From the NCBI GenBank assembly GCA_026936335.1, contig JAPMXV010000034.1, positions 628,001 to 692,000 of the forward strand: a DNA stretch of 64,000 bases, given 5' to 3'. The notes beneath the pieces are model-generated. The model was not told the DNA's origin. It saw only the letters and a list, made by a program, of their open reading frames with translations, and searched no databases. The DNA is from Mantamonas sphyraenae. Its lineage: Eukaryota; CRuMs; Mantamonadidae. Both the position numbers and the translations under genes were made by a program. Shown piece by piece: positions 1-9,194 of the stretch (the stretch's first letter is position 1; every line of letters starts with the position of its first letter).

Positions 1-372
1 CCCCCTCCACCTCCACCCCTCTCCCCACCACCTCACCAGGCCATCCCCGACGACTGGAGGCAAGAAGCCCAAGCCCAAGCCCACGCCCAAGCCCAAGCCC
101 AAGCCCACCGTACCACCAGCACCACAACCACATCCATCCCCTCCTCTCAACCCTCTCTCACCCTTACCCCCAACCCGACCCCTCTCAACCAAGAGGAACT
201 CTCTTTTCTCCAGGGCCTGATGCGTGCCCCTTCCCCACCGCCTCCACCTCCTCAGCTTGCCTCCAACCCGCTTGCCCAATGGTTCAACGCCTCCACCCTT
301 GCTTCCTCATCCGCCTCCTCCCTCCCTGTCGACGCAAAGACCGTCACCGACCTTGAAAAGACAATACACTAG
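1..372 (+). CDS. 3' end of an unidentified gene, cut by window start
   Basis: An open frame enters at base 1 and ends at TAG 370-372. The translated tail is low in complexity: a proline-rich start, an alternating Gln-Ala/His-Ala run, a Ser/Thr-rich stretch, then a more ordinary end reading LPVDAKTVTDLEKTIH. An acceptor-like CAG at 37-39 may mark the true exon start. No domain is recognisable in what remains, so no function is offered. The next gene starts 42 bp downstream on the same strand. Frame and stop are fairly clear; the identity is unknown. Confidence 0.5.
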   Translation, partial: PPPPPPLSPPPHQAIPDDWRQEAQAQAHAQAQAQAHRTTSTTTTSIPSSQPSLTLTPNPTPLNQEELSFLQGLMRAPSPPPPPPQLASNPLAQWFNASTLASSSASSLPVDAKTVTDLEKTIH

Positions 373-414
373 ATTTTATTCCCGCCCGCCCTCCTCTTCC
401 CAATCCAACCCCCC

Positions 415-2269
415 ATGATCCCACAATCCTCCCCCACCTCCCCAAGATCCAAATTCCGCACCACACGCTCCACATCTCTCGATGAAGCCGACCGACAAGC
501 CCTTGCTGGCCTCGCCGCCATGTTGACTTCATCCCATCCACAACCCACCACCACCACCACACCACCACCACCACCACCACCACCACCACCACCACCTCCT
601 CCTCCTCTGCAAACCCACACCCCCCAACCCACTCCTTCCGACCCGCCCCGTCCTCCCCATCCCTCGACACCCATACCCGCCGCGTATCCAGACACGCACG
701 CTTCAACTCCGTCGCCACCTCTGCCCACACCCCACATTCCCCCCCTTCAGACGACTCGGAGCCTCTCATGGGCGAGATAAAGTTCCTTGACGGCGTCCAG
801 CGGCACGGTGAGTCCCGTGGCATTCCTCCCTGCCCGCGCCTTCCCTTTTGCTCACGTCCTCTTTTCCTTTCCCTCCCCTCCCCGCAGACGACGTCCTCCA
901 GGGAGTCATCAACATCAACAGAGCCGTCGACAGCTACCGTACACAACTCTCCAACGTCCCCGTCTCCCGCACCCAAACTCTGGACCGTCTCGTACGTGAA
1001 CTCTGTCCCTGAATGTCTTGCCCGTTTCCATTTCCATCTCGATCCCTTCCACTCACCGCCCCCCCCCCTCCTCCCCGCAGCTCGACTTTTCCGAAGAACA
1101 ACTCCACCTCACAGAAGCAAGGGCCCTTCACCTTGCACACAGCGACCACCCAAGCTTTGAAAATGCCCTGCAACTCTACCCGGCCCTGGGTGCCCTCGCC
1201 CTCCCCACCGCCTTTCACGTGCCCACACGCCATTCCCGCCTCCGCCGCATCCTCCTCCCGGCCCTTGTATATACCCATCTCCTCGTTTCCTTGGCCTGTT
1301 TGGTTGCAGGCCAGCTCCTCGGCCTGTGGGAGCCCCCGGTTTCCCATGCCTACACAGCCATCTACCTCACCGCCACGCTCTCCTATGCCGCCACCCGCTT
1401 TGCTCTCCAACACCCAAACATCTCTTTTGTGTGTTTTCGCACGTTCACCAATCTCTCCTTCTGCGTCAGCACATCGACTACTGCGTCCTGCGCGTCCGCA
1501 TCCTCACCGTCCTCCTCTCCATCCCGTGGATCCTCCAACACCTCGTCAACGCCATTTCCGGCAACGTCTCCCACTCCTTTTATCCCTCGAATGGCTCTGG
1601 ACCCTCACCCGCCTCCTTGACATCGTCACCATCCACATCCTCATCTCCTCCATGGCCCTCTTCCACCTCGCCTGCAAGGCTCTCGTCATGTCCATCCAGC
1701 GGCTCGCCGTAACCATCCTCGAGGAGCGTGAGGTCGAGTCTGGTGCAGACAACGATGACGCACGCGACCTTCGCCTTGGCTTCATAGAGCGCCGCGAGTA
1801 CGAACTGCGCCAGATCCGCGCCATGGTCCGCACCACCACCCGCTCCTTCCAGCCCTTCTTTGCAATCACCTTTCTCATGACCACCGTCCTTCTCGCTGTC
1901 ACCATCTACACCGTCCTCGTCGTCACCCCTGTCCTCATCGGCATTTCCCTCTCCGACCTCCTCCTCTGCCTCCTCACTCCCGTCCTTGCCTTTCTTCTCC
2001 TCCTCTCGCTCATCCGCTCCGCCACCTCTGTCAGCGTCGCCATGTCCCAGCTCCACTCCTTTGTCGGATACCTCCACTTTGCTGCCCACGGCGCCGAAAA
2101 GGAGTTTATGGAGATGCTCGTCCACGGCGAAATGACCTTTCGCATCTACGGCATGTCCATCGACAGCGAGCTCCTCGCACGCCTCGCCTGGATCGGACTC
2201 AGCATCACTGCCTTTTCCCTACAGCAGGCCCAGTACACCGCCATCCTCGCCTCAGGCGTCCACGTGTGA
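415..2269 (+). CDS. Seven-TM membrane protein, possible gustatory-receptor-like (GRL) family
   Basis: I read exons about 415-807, 888-991, 1081-1428 and 1470-2269, with GT-AG introns of 80, 89 and 41 nt. The N-terminal part is cytosolic in character and Ser/Pro-rich. About seven hydrophobic segments follow (starting near RILLPALVYTH, AYTAIYLTATL, ILTVLLSIPWI, LLDIVTIHILI, FFAITFLMTTV, VLIGISLSDLL and LARLAWIGLSI). Long charged loops separate TM4 from TM5 and TM6 from TM7, and the C-terminus after TM7 is very short. That layout resembles insect gustatory receptors and the GRL proteins reported from some protists, but it rests on topology only. Two frame changes are not explained by introns: one in the CCA repeat coding polyproline (about 543-605) and one near 1595. 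They are either indel errors or real lesions. An unrelated polytopic membrane protein is the alternative. Confidence 0.55.
543..605 (+). repeat. CCA/CCT trinucleotide repeat (polyproline/polythreonine)
   Basis: A nearly perfect run of ACC/CCA units, ending in CCT units, lies in the first exon of the 7-TM gene. Reading frames upstream (from ATG 415) and downstream (Ser-Asp-rich stretch leading to 768) differ, so a length error or repeat-length variant here is the simplest cause of the frame change. Confidence 0.8.
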
Positions 2270-2308
2270 CAACGCAGTGGCCAGTGGTGGCGTGGTAGCG
2301 TTCCCAAG

Positions 2309-2470
2309 AGCACTGTGCGACATGAACAACCCCGGTGCTGGCATGAGAGCACGGTGCGACATGAACAACCCCGGTGCTGGCATGAGAGCACGGTGCGACA
2401 TGAACAACCCCGGTGCTGACATGAGAGCACGGTGCGAGCGATATGAACAACCCCGGTGCACTGCATGACA
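2309..2470 (+). repeat. 39-bp minisatellite, about four copies
   Basis: Four head-to-tail copies of a unit containing GACATGAACAACCCCGGTGC, each followed by TGGCATGAGAGCACGGTGC or a variant. The first three are almost identical; the fourth carries a small insertion, and a degraded half copy follows to about 2490. The array lies in the 286-bp gap between the 7-TM gene and the aminotransferase gene. The rest of that gap shows nothing else I can name. Confidence 0.85.
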
Positions 2471-2555
2471 TGAACAACACTGTGTGACATGACCGGCCCG
2501 TGGGCACCGCCATCCCCGCCTGCGGCGCGAATGGCGCTGCCCACACCAACCCCCC

Positions 2556-3862
2556 ATGTCCTTCACCATCAAACCATCCACTAAAGCCCTCAACACTCGA
2601 AACCTCATCCGAGAGGTCGTCGACGAAATGGAAATCGTCCCCAACCCAGACCTAAAGATGATCCCTCTCTCCATCGGCGACCCCACCGTCTTTGGCAACC
2701 TCAACATCCCCGACGACGTCGCCGACAAGGTCCACCAGCACCTCAAGTCCCACTCCTACAACGGCTACACCCACTCCATGGGCTACCCGTCCGTCCGCGA
2801 AGCCCTTGCTGCACACTACACCCGAGAGGGTAGGTCCGCGCTTCCGCAAACTCCTTCCCCTCCTTCCCCTCCGCCCCACCTCCTCACACACACTCCCTCC
2901 CTCCCTCCCTCCCCACAGACGACCCCCTCACCGCAGACGACATCCTCATCACCAGCGGCGCTTCTGGGGCCGTCGAGATCTCCGTCAAGGCTCTCGCCGA
3001 GGACGGCGACAACATCCTCGCCCCTCGCCCCGGCTTCTCCCTCTACCAAACCGTCGCCGGCAACAACGGCGTCGAAACACGCTACTACGACCTCAATCCC
3101 GACCAGGCCTGGCAGGTCGACCTCGACCACCTCGCCTCCCTCATCGACGACCGCACGCGAGCCATCGTCCTCACAAACCCCAGCAATCCCTGCGGCTCAA
3201 ACTACTCCAAGGAGCACCTCCAAGACATCGTCGCCGTCGCAGAGAAGCACCAGCTGCCCATCATTGCCGACGAAATCTACGAACACATGACCTTTGACAA
3301 CGAACCCTTTGTCTCCGTCGCACAGGTTTCCCAAAACGTCCCCTGCCTCGTCATCGGTGGCCTCGCCAAGCGCTATCTCGTCCCCGGCTGGCGCATTGGC
3401 TGGATTCGCATCCACGACCGCAACGACGCCTTTGCCGACGTCCGCACTGCCCTCCTCAAGCTCTCCCAGCTCATCCTCGGCGCCTCCACCGCCATCCAGA
3501 GTGTCATCCCCTACCTCCTCACCGAAACGCCCCAGTCCTTCTACGACGACACCATGGCCCAGCTCCAGGACAATGCACAGGCCATTGTCGACGGCCTCGC
3601 CGACGCAAAGGGTCTCACCGTCATCGTGCCCCGCGCCGCCATGTACGTCATGACTCGCATCGACCTCGACCACTTTCCCGACTTTGACGACGACAGCGCC
3701 TTTTCCCAGGCCCTCATCTCCGAGCAGAGTGTCTTTGTCCTCCCGGGCAAGTGCTTCCTCTTCAAGGGTTACTTCCGCATCGTGTTTTGTGCCCCAAGAC
3801 CCATGCTCGAAGAGGCCTGCACACGCATCCAAGCCTTTTGCGACGCCCATTACGTCGAGTAA
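2556..3862 (+). CDS. TAT: Tyrosine aminotransferase-like PLP enzyme
   Basis: Two exons, 2556-2829 and 2919-3862 (89-nt intron, phase 1), give about 405 residues. This is a class I/II fold-type I aminotransferase. The protein shows TNPSNPCGSNY, then ADEIYEHMTF, then the PLP-lysine segment GGLAKRYLVPGWRIGW. That last segment is nearly the same as in animal tyrosine aminotransferase, where the Lys forms the Schiff base. The family moves the amino group of tyrosine, and often other aromatic amino acids, to 2-oxoglutarate. The N-terminus (SFTIKPSTKALNTRNLIREV) matches the family's N-terminal region. No targeting signal is seen, so it is probably cytosolic. The call to the tyrosine/nicotianamine aminotransferase clade is secure; exact substrate preference is inferred. 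Confidence 0.9.
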
Positions 3863-3889
3863 ACACCCCGCCCATCCCCACCCACACCA

Positions 3890-5104
3890 ATGTCTGATTT
3901 CGACGTCGAGTCCTACCTCGACGCCTCCTCCATCTCCTCCCGCAAGCGATCCCGCTCCCGCTCCCCTCCTCCCCACTATTACAAACGCAGTCGCCACGAC
4001 TACTCTCCCCGACGCCACCACTCTCCTCACCGCCGTCGCCGCTACTCCCCGCCCGACCGTCCTCGTCGCCACCATCCCCATCACCATCACCACCCTCGCC
4101 ACCGCCACCGCCACCCGTCCCCTCCTCGCGACCCTCAAGCCGTCCGCGAGCGTGAACAGCGCACCATTTTTGTCAATCGCTTCCCGTCCCGTGCCACAGA
4201 GGACGATCTCTGGGACTGGTTCCAAGACAACGCCGGCCCGGTTTCCGCCGTCCAGTTTGTCCGCGACCGCGGCTCCCGCAGGCACAAGGGCATGGCCTAC
4301 GTCGAATTCGAGTCCATCGACTCCCTACCCGCCGCCCTTGCTCTCAACCGCACAAAGATGATGGGCACCACCGTCCTCTGCCAGCCTCTGGAGTCCACTC
4401 CGGCCTCCGCGCCCGCCACAACCACCTCTGCCGCTGCCGCCTCCTCCTCCTCCTCCTCCTCCACACCCACACCAGCCTCCAATCTCACTGTCAGCGGCGG
4501 CCCACGCACCCTCGCCCTCCACCATGTGCCCTCCAAACTCACACACGACGACCTCCACGAGCTCTGTGCCTCCTTCGGCCCCCTCGACTACCTCGCCCTC
4601 GACTCGGACGCCCACCCACCCGTCGCCTACGTCCAGTTTGCCGACGCAGATCTCGCCGCCATGGCCCTCGACGCCCTCCATGGCCTCAACCTTTTCGGTT
4701 CCACCCTACACGCCTCCATGGTGCCCAAGAACCGCGGCCACCCAGCCCTCCCGCCCGCCGTCCAGCGCCAGCTCCAACGCGCCCAGCGACGCAACGCCAG
4801 CGTCACTCCCACCCTTTGCCTCGTCCTCAACAATCTCTTTGACCCATCCGACGAAACCACAGACAACTGGGCCTCCGACATTGCCAACGAGGTCCTCCAC
4901 AACGTCTCACGCATGGCTCCCCCCGTCCGCGCTGCCATCCACGACTCGGCCAGCCCCGGCGCCATGTATATCGCCTTTCCTCATGTGCCTGCCGCCACAC
5001 GCGTCCACACCCTTCTCCAATCCCTGTTTTACTCTGGCCGACGCGTCCTTGTTGATTTCGTCAGCCCCGACGCCCTCCTCTCTGCCTCCACACGTGTGTT
5101 GTAG
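3890..5104 (+). CDS. RBM39: SR-like splicing factor with three RRMs (RBM39/CAPER-like)
   Basis: Intronless, 404 residues. Residues 1-80 are an Arg/Ser/His-rich domain with many RS and SP dipeptides. RRM1 (about 85-150) has RNP2 TIFVNRF and RNP1-like KGMAYVEF. RRM2 (about 200-275) has TLALHHV and VAYVQF. The last ~100 residues begin CLVLNNLFDPSDE, the hallmark start of the third, UHM-type RRM of RBM39 and U2AF-related proteins. This order (RS, RRM, RRM, UHM) is that of RBM39/CAPER/Rsd1, a nuclear pre-mRNA splicing and coactivator protein that contacts SF3B1 and U2AF65 through UHM-ULM interactions. The usual RxF motif of the UHM is not clear near SLFYSGRRV. U2AF65 is the main alternative, but it lacks this spacing. 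It starts 27 bp after the aminotransferase stop. Confidence 0.82.
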   Translation: MSDFDVESYLDASSISSRKRSRSRSPPPHYYKRSRHDYSPRRHHSPHRRRRYSPPDRPRRHHPHHHHHPRHRHRHPSPPRDPQAVREREQRTIFVNRFPSRATEDDLWDWFQDNAGPVSAVQFVRDRGSRRHKGMAYVEFESIDSLPAALALNRTKMMGTTVLCQPLESTPASAPATTTSAAAASSSSSSSTPTPASNLTVSGGPRTLALHHVPSKLTHDDLHELCASFGPLDYLALDSDAHPPVAYVQFADADLAAMALDALHGLNLFGSTLHASMVPKNRGHPALPPAVQRQLQRAQRRNASVTPTLCLVLNNLFDPSDETTDNWASDIANEVLHNVSRMAPPVRAAIHDSASPGAMYIAFPHVPAATRVHTLLQSLFYSGRRVLVDFVSPDALLSASTRVL

Positions 5105-5321
5105 CCCCCCCCCCTTTTCCCCTTATGAATCCATTCCAAGGTTATCCACGGATGATCCTCCTCCTTCCTTGTTGCCTTGCCTTCTCCCCGTCGTCGTCAT
5201 CTGCGCCACTTGCCACACGTATTCAGCTGCGGTACAGTACAGTAGGTTGGTGGGTTGCTTGGTCGTCGACTCGGCACTCATGCTCACATCTGCACTCTCT
5301 CTCCTTGCCTGCCTCCTCAGA
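5105..5321. other. Spacer before the LRR array
   Basis: 217 bp between the splicing-factor stop and the LRR-A start. It holds no gene I can support. It is pyrimidine-rich, with TCCTTGCCTGCCTCCTCAG just before the ATG, so a 5' UTR intron acceptor is possible. Confidence 0.4.
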
Positions 5322-7096
5322 ATGAGCCACAACGAGTGGCACGACTTGCTCCTCCAAGGAGCCTCTGCCAACGACGTGGCCCACGCCATGGAACAAGCAG
5401 GCACCGTGAGTTGACACCCTTGCATGGGCATGACGTCGCGCGCGCGCGTGTGTGTGTGTGTGTGTGTGTGTGTGTCCACTCCCTCACTCTCTCACTCTCT
5501 CACACTCTCACCCACTCTCTCACTCTGCTCTGCACCCTCCCACCACCGTCAGAGCGTCGATTGGGCCACCCCGTTCGACGACGATGCCTCCATGATCCTC
5601 ATGGCACAGGCTCTTGCCTTGCACAGAAACCTGTGCCGTTTAAATCTTGACAACGCACACATCGGTGACAACGGCGCCGTGGTCCTCGGCGACGTCCTCG
5701 CGGATCTTCCCGTCCTCAACACCCTCATCCTTTACAACAACAGCATCGGTGACACCGGAGCAGTGGCTCTCGGCCAGACACTGGCTGGCACCCACTCTCT
5801 TCGACATCTGCTCCTCGACGACAACCTCATCGGTGATCAAGGCGGCGTCGCGCTGGCCAAGGCACTTGCCGTCAATGACACCTTGCACGAGCTTCGCATG
5901 GACTACAACGCGATTGGCGACCAAGGCGCCATCGAATTTGGCAACGCATTGGCTGCAAACTGCGTCCTCAGAGTCCTGTACCTGGTCGAGAACGAAATCA
6001 CAGAGCAGGGTTGCCAGGCCCTCGGCCAAGGCCTTGCAAGCAACCAAACCCTGCGTGGGTTGGATCTGGCAAACAACTGTACCCAGGATGAGGGTGCCCA
6101 GGCCTTGGGCATGGCTCTCGCTACAAACAACGCCCTGCGATTCCTCCACCTGCGCTGCAACAGCATCGGCCCAGCAGGTGCACAGGCATTGGGAAACGCA
6201 TTGGCTGAAAATGCCTCCCTCGAGCGCTTGGACCTATTTGCCAACGCCGTGGGACCCGAGGGCGCCACAGCGTTGGCAGATGGCTTGCAGGGCAACTCCA
6301 CCCTGCAGCAGCTCCACTTGAGCAACAACCGCATCGGAGATCAAGGCGCTGCTGCGTTTGGGCAGTGTCTCCTTCACAATCACTCCCTGCAGCGGTTGAC
6401 GCTCGACGACAACCACATCGGAGAGGCAGGACAGCTCGCCCTCGCACAGGGCCTCGCACACAACCACACCCTGGCCGCGTTGGACCTCAATGGCTGCACA
6501 TCAGCAACAAAGCTGCAAACGCCATACGAGACGCCCTCAAACACAACACGGTGTGCTGCAGTCTGCGCGGAGATCTCCACCCAGAGACGGGGAGCACTCT
6601 CCGTCGCAACGAGATCCAAGCGCAGGCATTTCTTGCCGCTGCAAACGCAGGGGACTTGCAGACGATGGCTGAACTACGAGAGTGGGGTGTGTGTGTCGAT
6701 GCGATCGCAAAAGGCGGTCCGGCACTCACCGTTGCTGTCCTTGCAGAGCAGGACGCCGCCGTCGCCTTGCTCAGGGTCTGGGGAGCCAGGGGAAACAGCC
6801 AAACTGTAGCAAGCGCAATGAGAAAGGGCTGGAGAAAGGCCTGGCATTGGATTGGCAGCGGGCAGGAAGTGGATGCGGCCATGGAGACCGTGCTGGTCAT
6901 GAATGCAGAGGAGAGGGAGGTGATGTTTGAGGCAGGTGGGATGGAGGAGTATCAACCAACAGGGCAGTGGTGGACATTGCCGGACGAGGTCATGGACAAG
7001 TGGTGGAGTGGATGGGGAAGGGCGACTGGCAACTTGAAGAATGAAACCCGGGAGGCGCCAGCGCATCCAAAGCAGCATCATCTCGACGTGGAGTGA
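5322..7096 (+). CDS. LRR-A: ribonuclease-inhibitor-type LRR protein, apparent frameshifts
   Basis: First of five tandem paralogues. Leader exon 5322-5405 encodes MSHNEWHDLLLQ... (28 codons). A 147-nt intron with a GT microsatellite follows, and exon 2 starts at 5553. About twelve 28-residue LRRs follow (type NNxIGDxGAxALGxALxxN), then a two-repeat ankyrin-like stretch (QAFLAAANAGDLQTMAELREW) and the family's C-terminal module (GWRKAWHWIGS ... MFEAGGMEEYQP ... WWTLPDEVM). No NACHT, TIR, signal peptide or TM is present, so a cytosolic recognition or scaffold role is inferred from the repeat class only. The frame breaks near 6495, in the last LRR. It breaks again near 6994, where one G is missing compared with LRR-B; corrected, the stop would fall at about 7042. 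Two breaks outside homopolymers suggest a decaying copy, but sequence error is not excluded. Confidence 0.75.
5447..5475 (+). repeat. GT microsatellite inside LRR-A intron
   Basis: A CG-then-GT alternating run close to the 5' end of the intron at 5406-5552. Confidence 0.8.
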
Positions 7097-7195
7097 GTGA
7101 GCGACAGTGAAAGCACGAGGTGAAATGAAATGTGAGCACGAGTATACGGTGCACTGACATCCTACGGGCTCGTGGGCTCGTGCCGCAGAATGATG
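7047..7195 (+). repeat. Duplicated LRR spacer, copy 1
   Basis: From GGAGGCGCCAGCGCATCCAA to the next ATG this spacer matches 9060-9194 closely, including CGGTGCACTGACATCC and GGCTCGTGGGCTCGTG just before the leader exons of LRR-B and LRR-C. It was copied with the gene units and probably carries their promoters. Confidence 0.75.
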
Positions 7196-9055
7196 AGCGG
7201 CGACTTGGGTGACATGACACTGGAACAAGTGAAAGAGGCCTTGGAGGGCTGCAACACTGTATGTTGTGTGGGAGAAGAAGCAGTGAAAGTGAGTGTAAGG
7301 CTGACACGTCCAGGACCACACACAAAACCCAGCTCTGGCTCGCCAACACTGCGCTGGACGGGAACACGGTGCAGGTGCTGTGTCAAGCACTGGCATCCAA
7401 CACAACTGTGCAAATCCTCGATCTCAACGACACGGACATTGGAGCGCCTGGGGCAGCGTGTGTCGGAGTCGCGCTGGCCACAAACAAAAACGTGCACATG
7501 GTCCAACTCAGCGGCAACGGCATTGACGACGCAGGTGCAGCGTCCCTGGGCAAAAGCATGGCCAACAACGTCACAGTCAAACTCCTGGAGTTGGAGAGGG
7601 ATGACATTGGCGACGACGGAGTGAGGGGTTTGTGCGCAGGCATCGACTCCCTCCACGGCCTCATGCTGGGAGACAACAGCATCGGAGACACGGGTGCAAT
7701 CGAATTGGGAAAGCGTGTGGCGCAAAGCACCTTCCTCCTCGAGCTGTCTCTCGTGAACAACGCGATCGGGGCCAACGGGGCCGACGCCCTCGCCTCAGCG
7801 CTGCTTCTCAGCCAGTCCCTGCGCGTGCTTGTCCTGTCAGGAAACCCCATTGGGGACAAAGGGGCAGTGTCTATTGGCCAGGCCTTGGGCGGAAACCGAG
7901 AACTGCAGCAGCTGAAACTGGACAGATGTTGCATCGGCGACAGAGGCGCCACTGCGCTTGGAAACGCACTGGCAACAAACGCGAACGCTGAAGACCCTGG
8001 ACATCTCGCAAAACAAAATTGGAGAAGAAGGAGGCGTTGCGCTTGGGCTGGGTTTGGCTGCAAACAACGGCGTTGAGCACCTGCTTGCGCCTGCGAACCA
8101 ACTCGGAGCCGACGGGGTCGCTGCAATCGGCTTGGCACTGGCCAAGAACACCACCCTTGTGGAACTGAACCTCGTTTTCAACGGCGCAGGCGACAAAGGA
8201 GCCGAAGGAGTTGCAACAGGACTTGCAGAAAACCGACACCTTGCTGTGCTGCATCTGCGCACAAACGGGATCGGGCAGGCGGGTGCAGCGGCGATTGGGG
8301 CGGCGCTGGCGTCAAACACCTCTCTGAGGGTGCTTCGGCTGGAAGACAATGTGATCGGAGACGTAGCAACCTTGTGCGAGGGGTTGGCAAACAACAAGCG
8401 ACTGCACGAGTTGTCCCTGGACAACAACAAGCTGGGCGACAAGGGCGGCTTTGATGTCGGTCGACTGCTCGCACGCAACACTTCTCTGCACAAAGTGTGC
8501 ATTTGTGACAACGGCATTGAAGAGGCCGGAGTCAACGCGGTCGAGGATGGGATGCTGTCCAACACCACCTGCATCGTGATCGGCGGGGAGAGCTTTTCTG
8601 GACTCTCGGCCCTCGCAAGGAACAAGGCAAAGGCTGTCGAGTTTGTGGCGGCGGCCAACGTGGGCGACATGGACAAGATGGCCGAGTTGAGAGAGTGGGG
8701 GGTGCATGTGGACGTGGCGCCGAGCTGGAGCACAGCTCTGGAGACGGCGGTGGAGGCGGACCAAAGTGAAGTGGTGGAGGCGTTGAGAGCGTGGGGAGCC
8801 GGGCATAGGGAGCAAACGGTGGCCATGGTGCACTGGAAGGGCTGGAGAAAGGCCTGGCACTGGATTGGCAGCGGGGAGGAGGTGGATGCGGCCATGGAGG
8901 TCGCTCTGGTGATGAACACTGAGGAGAGAGAGGTGATGTTTGAGGCAGGTGGGATGGAGGAGTATCAACCAACGGGGCAGTGGTGGACATTGCCGGACGA
9001 GGTGATGGACAAGGTGGTGGAGTGGATGGCAACGGCCGACTGGCAACTTGAATGA
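7190..9055 (+). CDS. LRR-B: LRR/ankyrin-like protein, one apparent frameshift
   Basis: Leader exon 7190-7258 (MMSGDLGDMTLEQVKEALEG). Phase-0 intron 7259-7332 with acceptor AACCCAG. Exon 2 from 7333 begins LWLANTALDGNT, aligned to the equivalent points in LRR-C and LRR-D. About fourteen LRRs, an ankyrin-like pair (EFVAAANVGDMDKMAELREW) and the C-terminal module end at TGA 9053-9055. Near 7980 the frame slips by one base: the family pattern ATNxTLKTLDIS is restored if one G is ignored in AACGCGAACG. This is either an error or a young lesion. Leader, intron position and the 3' module are shared with the neighbours. Function is unknown; ligand binding through the LRR horseshoe is inferred. Confidence 0.78.
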
Positions 9056-9059
9056 ACGC

Positions 9060-9194
9060 GGGAGGCGCCAGCGCATCCAAAGCATCTTCTCGGAGTGAGT
9101 GTGAAAGGACGAGGTGCAACAGAACACGGAGCACGAGAACACGGTGCACTGACATCCTACGGGCTCGTGGGCTCGTGGTGCAGCAGGAACAATG
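9060..9194 (+). repeat. Duplicated LRR spacer, copy 2
   Basis: Second copy of the spacer seen at 7047-7195, leading into the LRR-C start codon. Confidence 0.75.

Noticed and set aside
344-976. 210-aa minus-strand ORF with poly-Val and poly-Gly
   Set aside because: It is the complement of the CCA repeat region of the 7-TM gene.
2277-2468. 63-aa ORF in the minisatellite
   Set aside because: The frame is a product of the tandem repeat length (a multiple of three) and has no other coding evidence.
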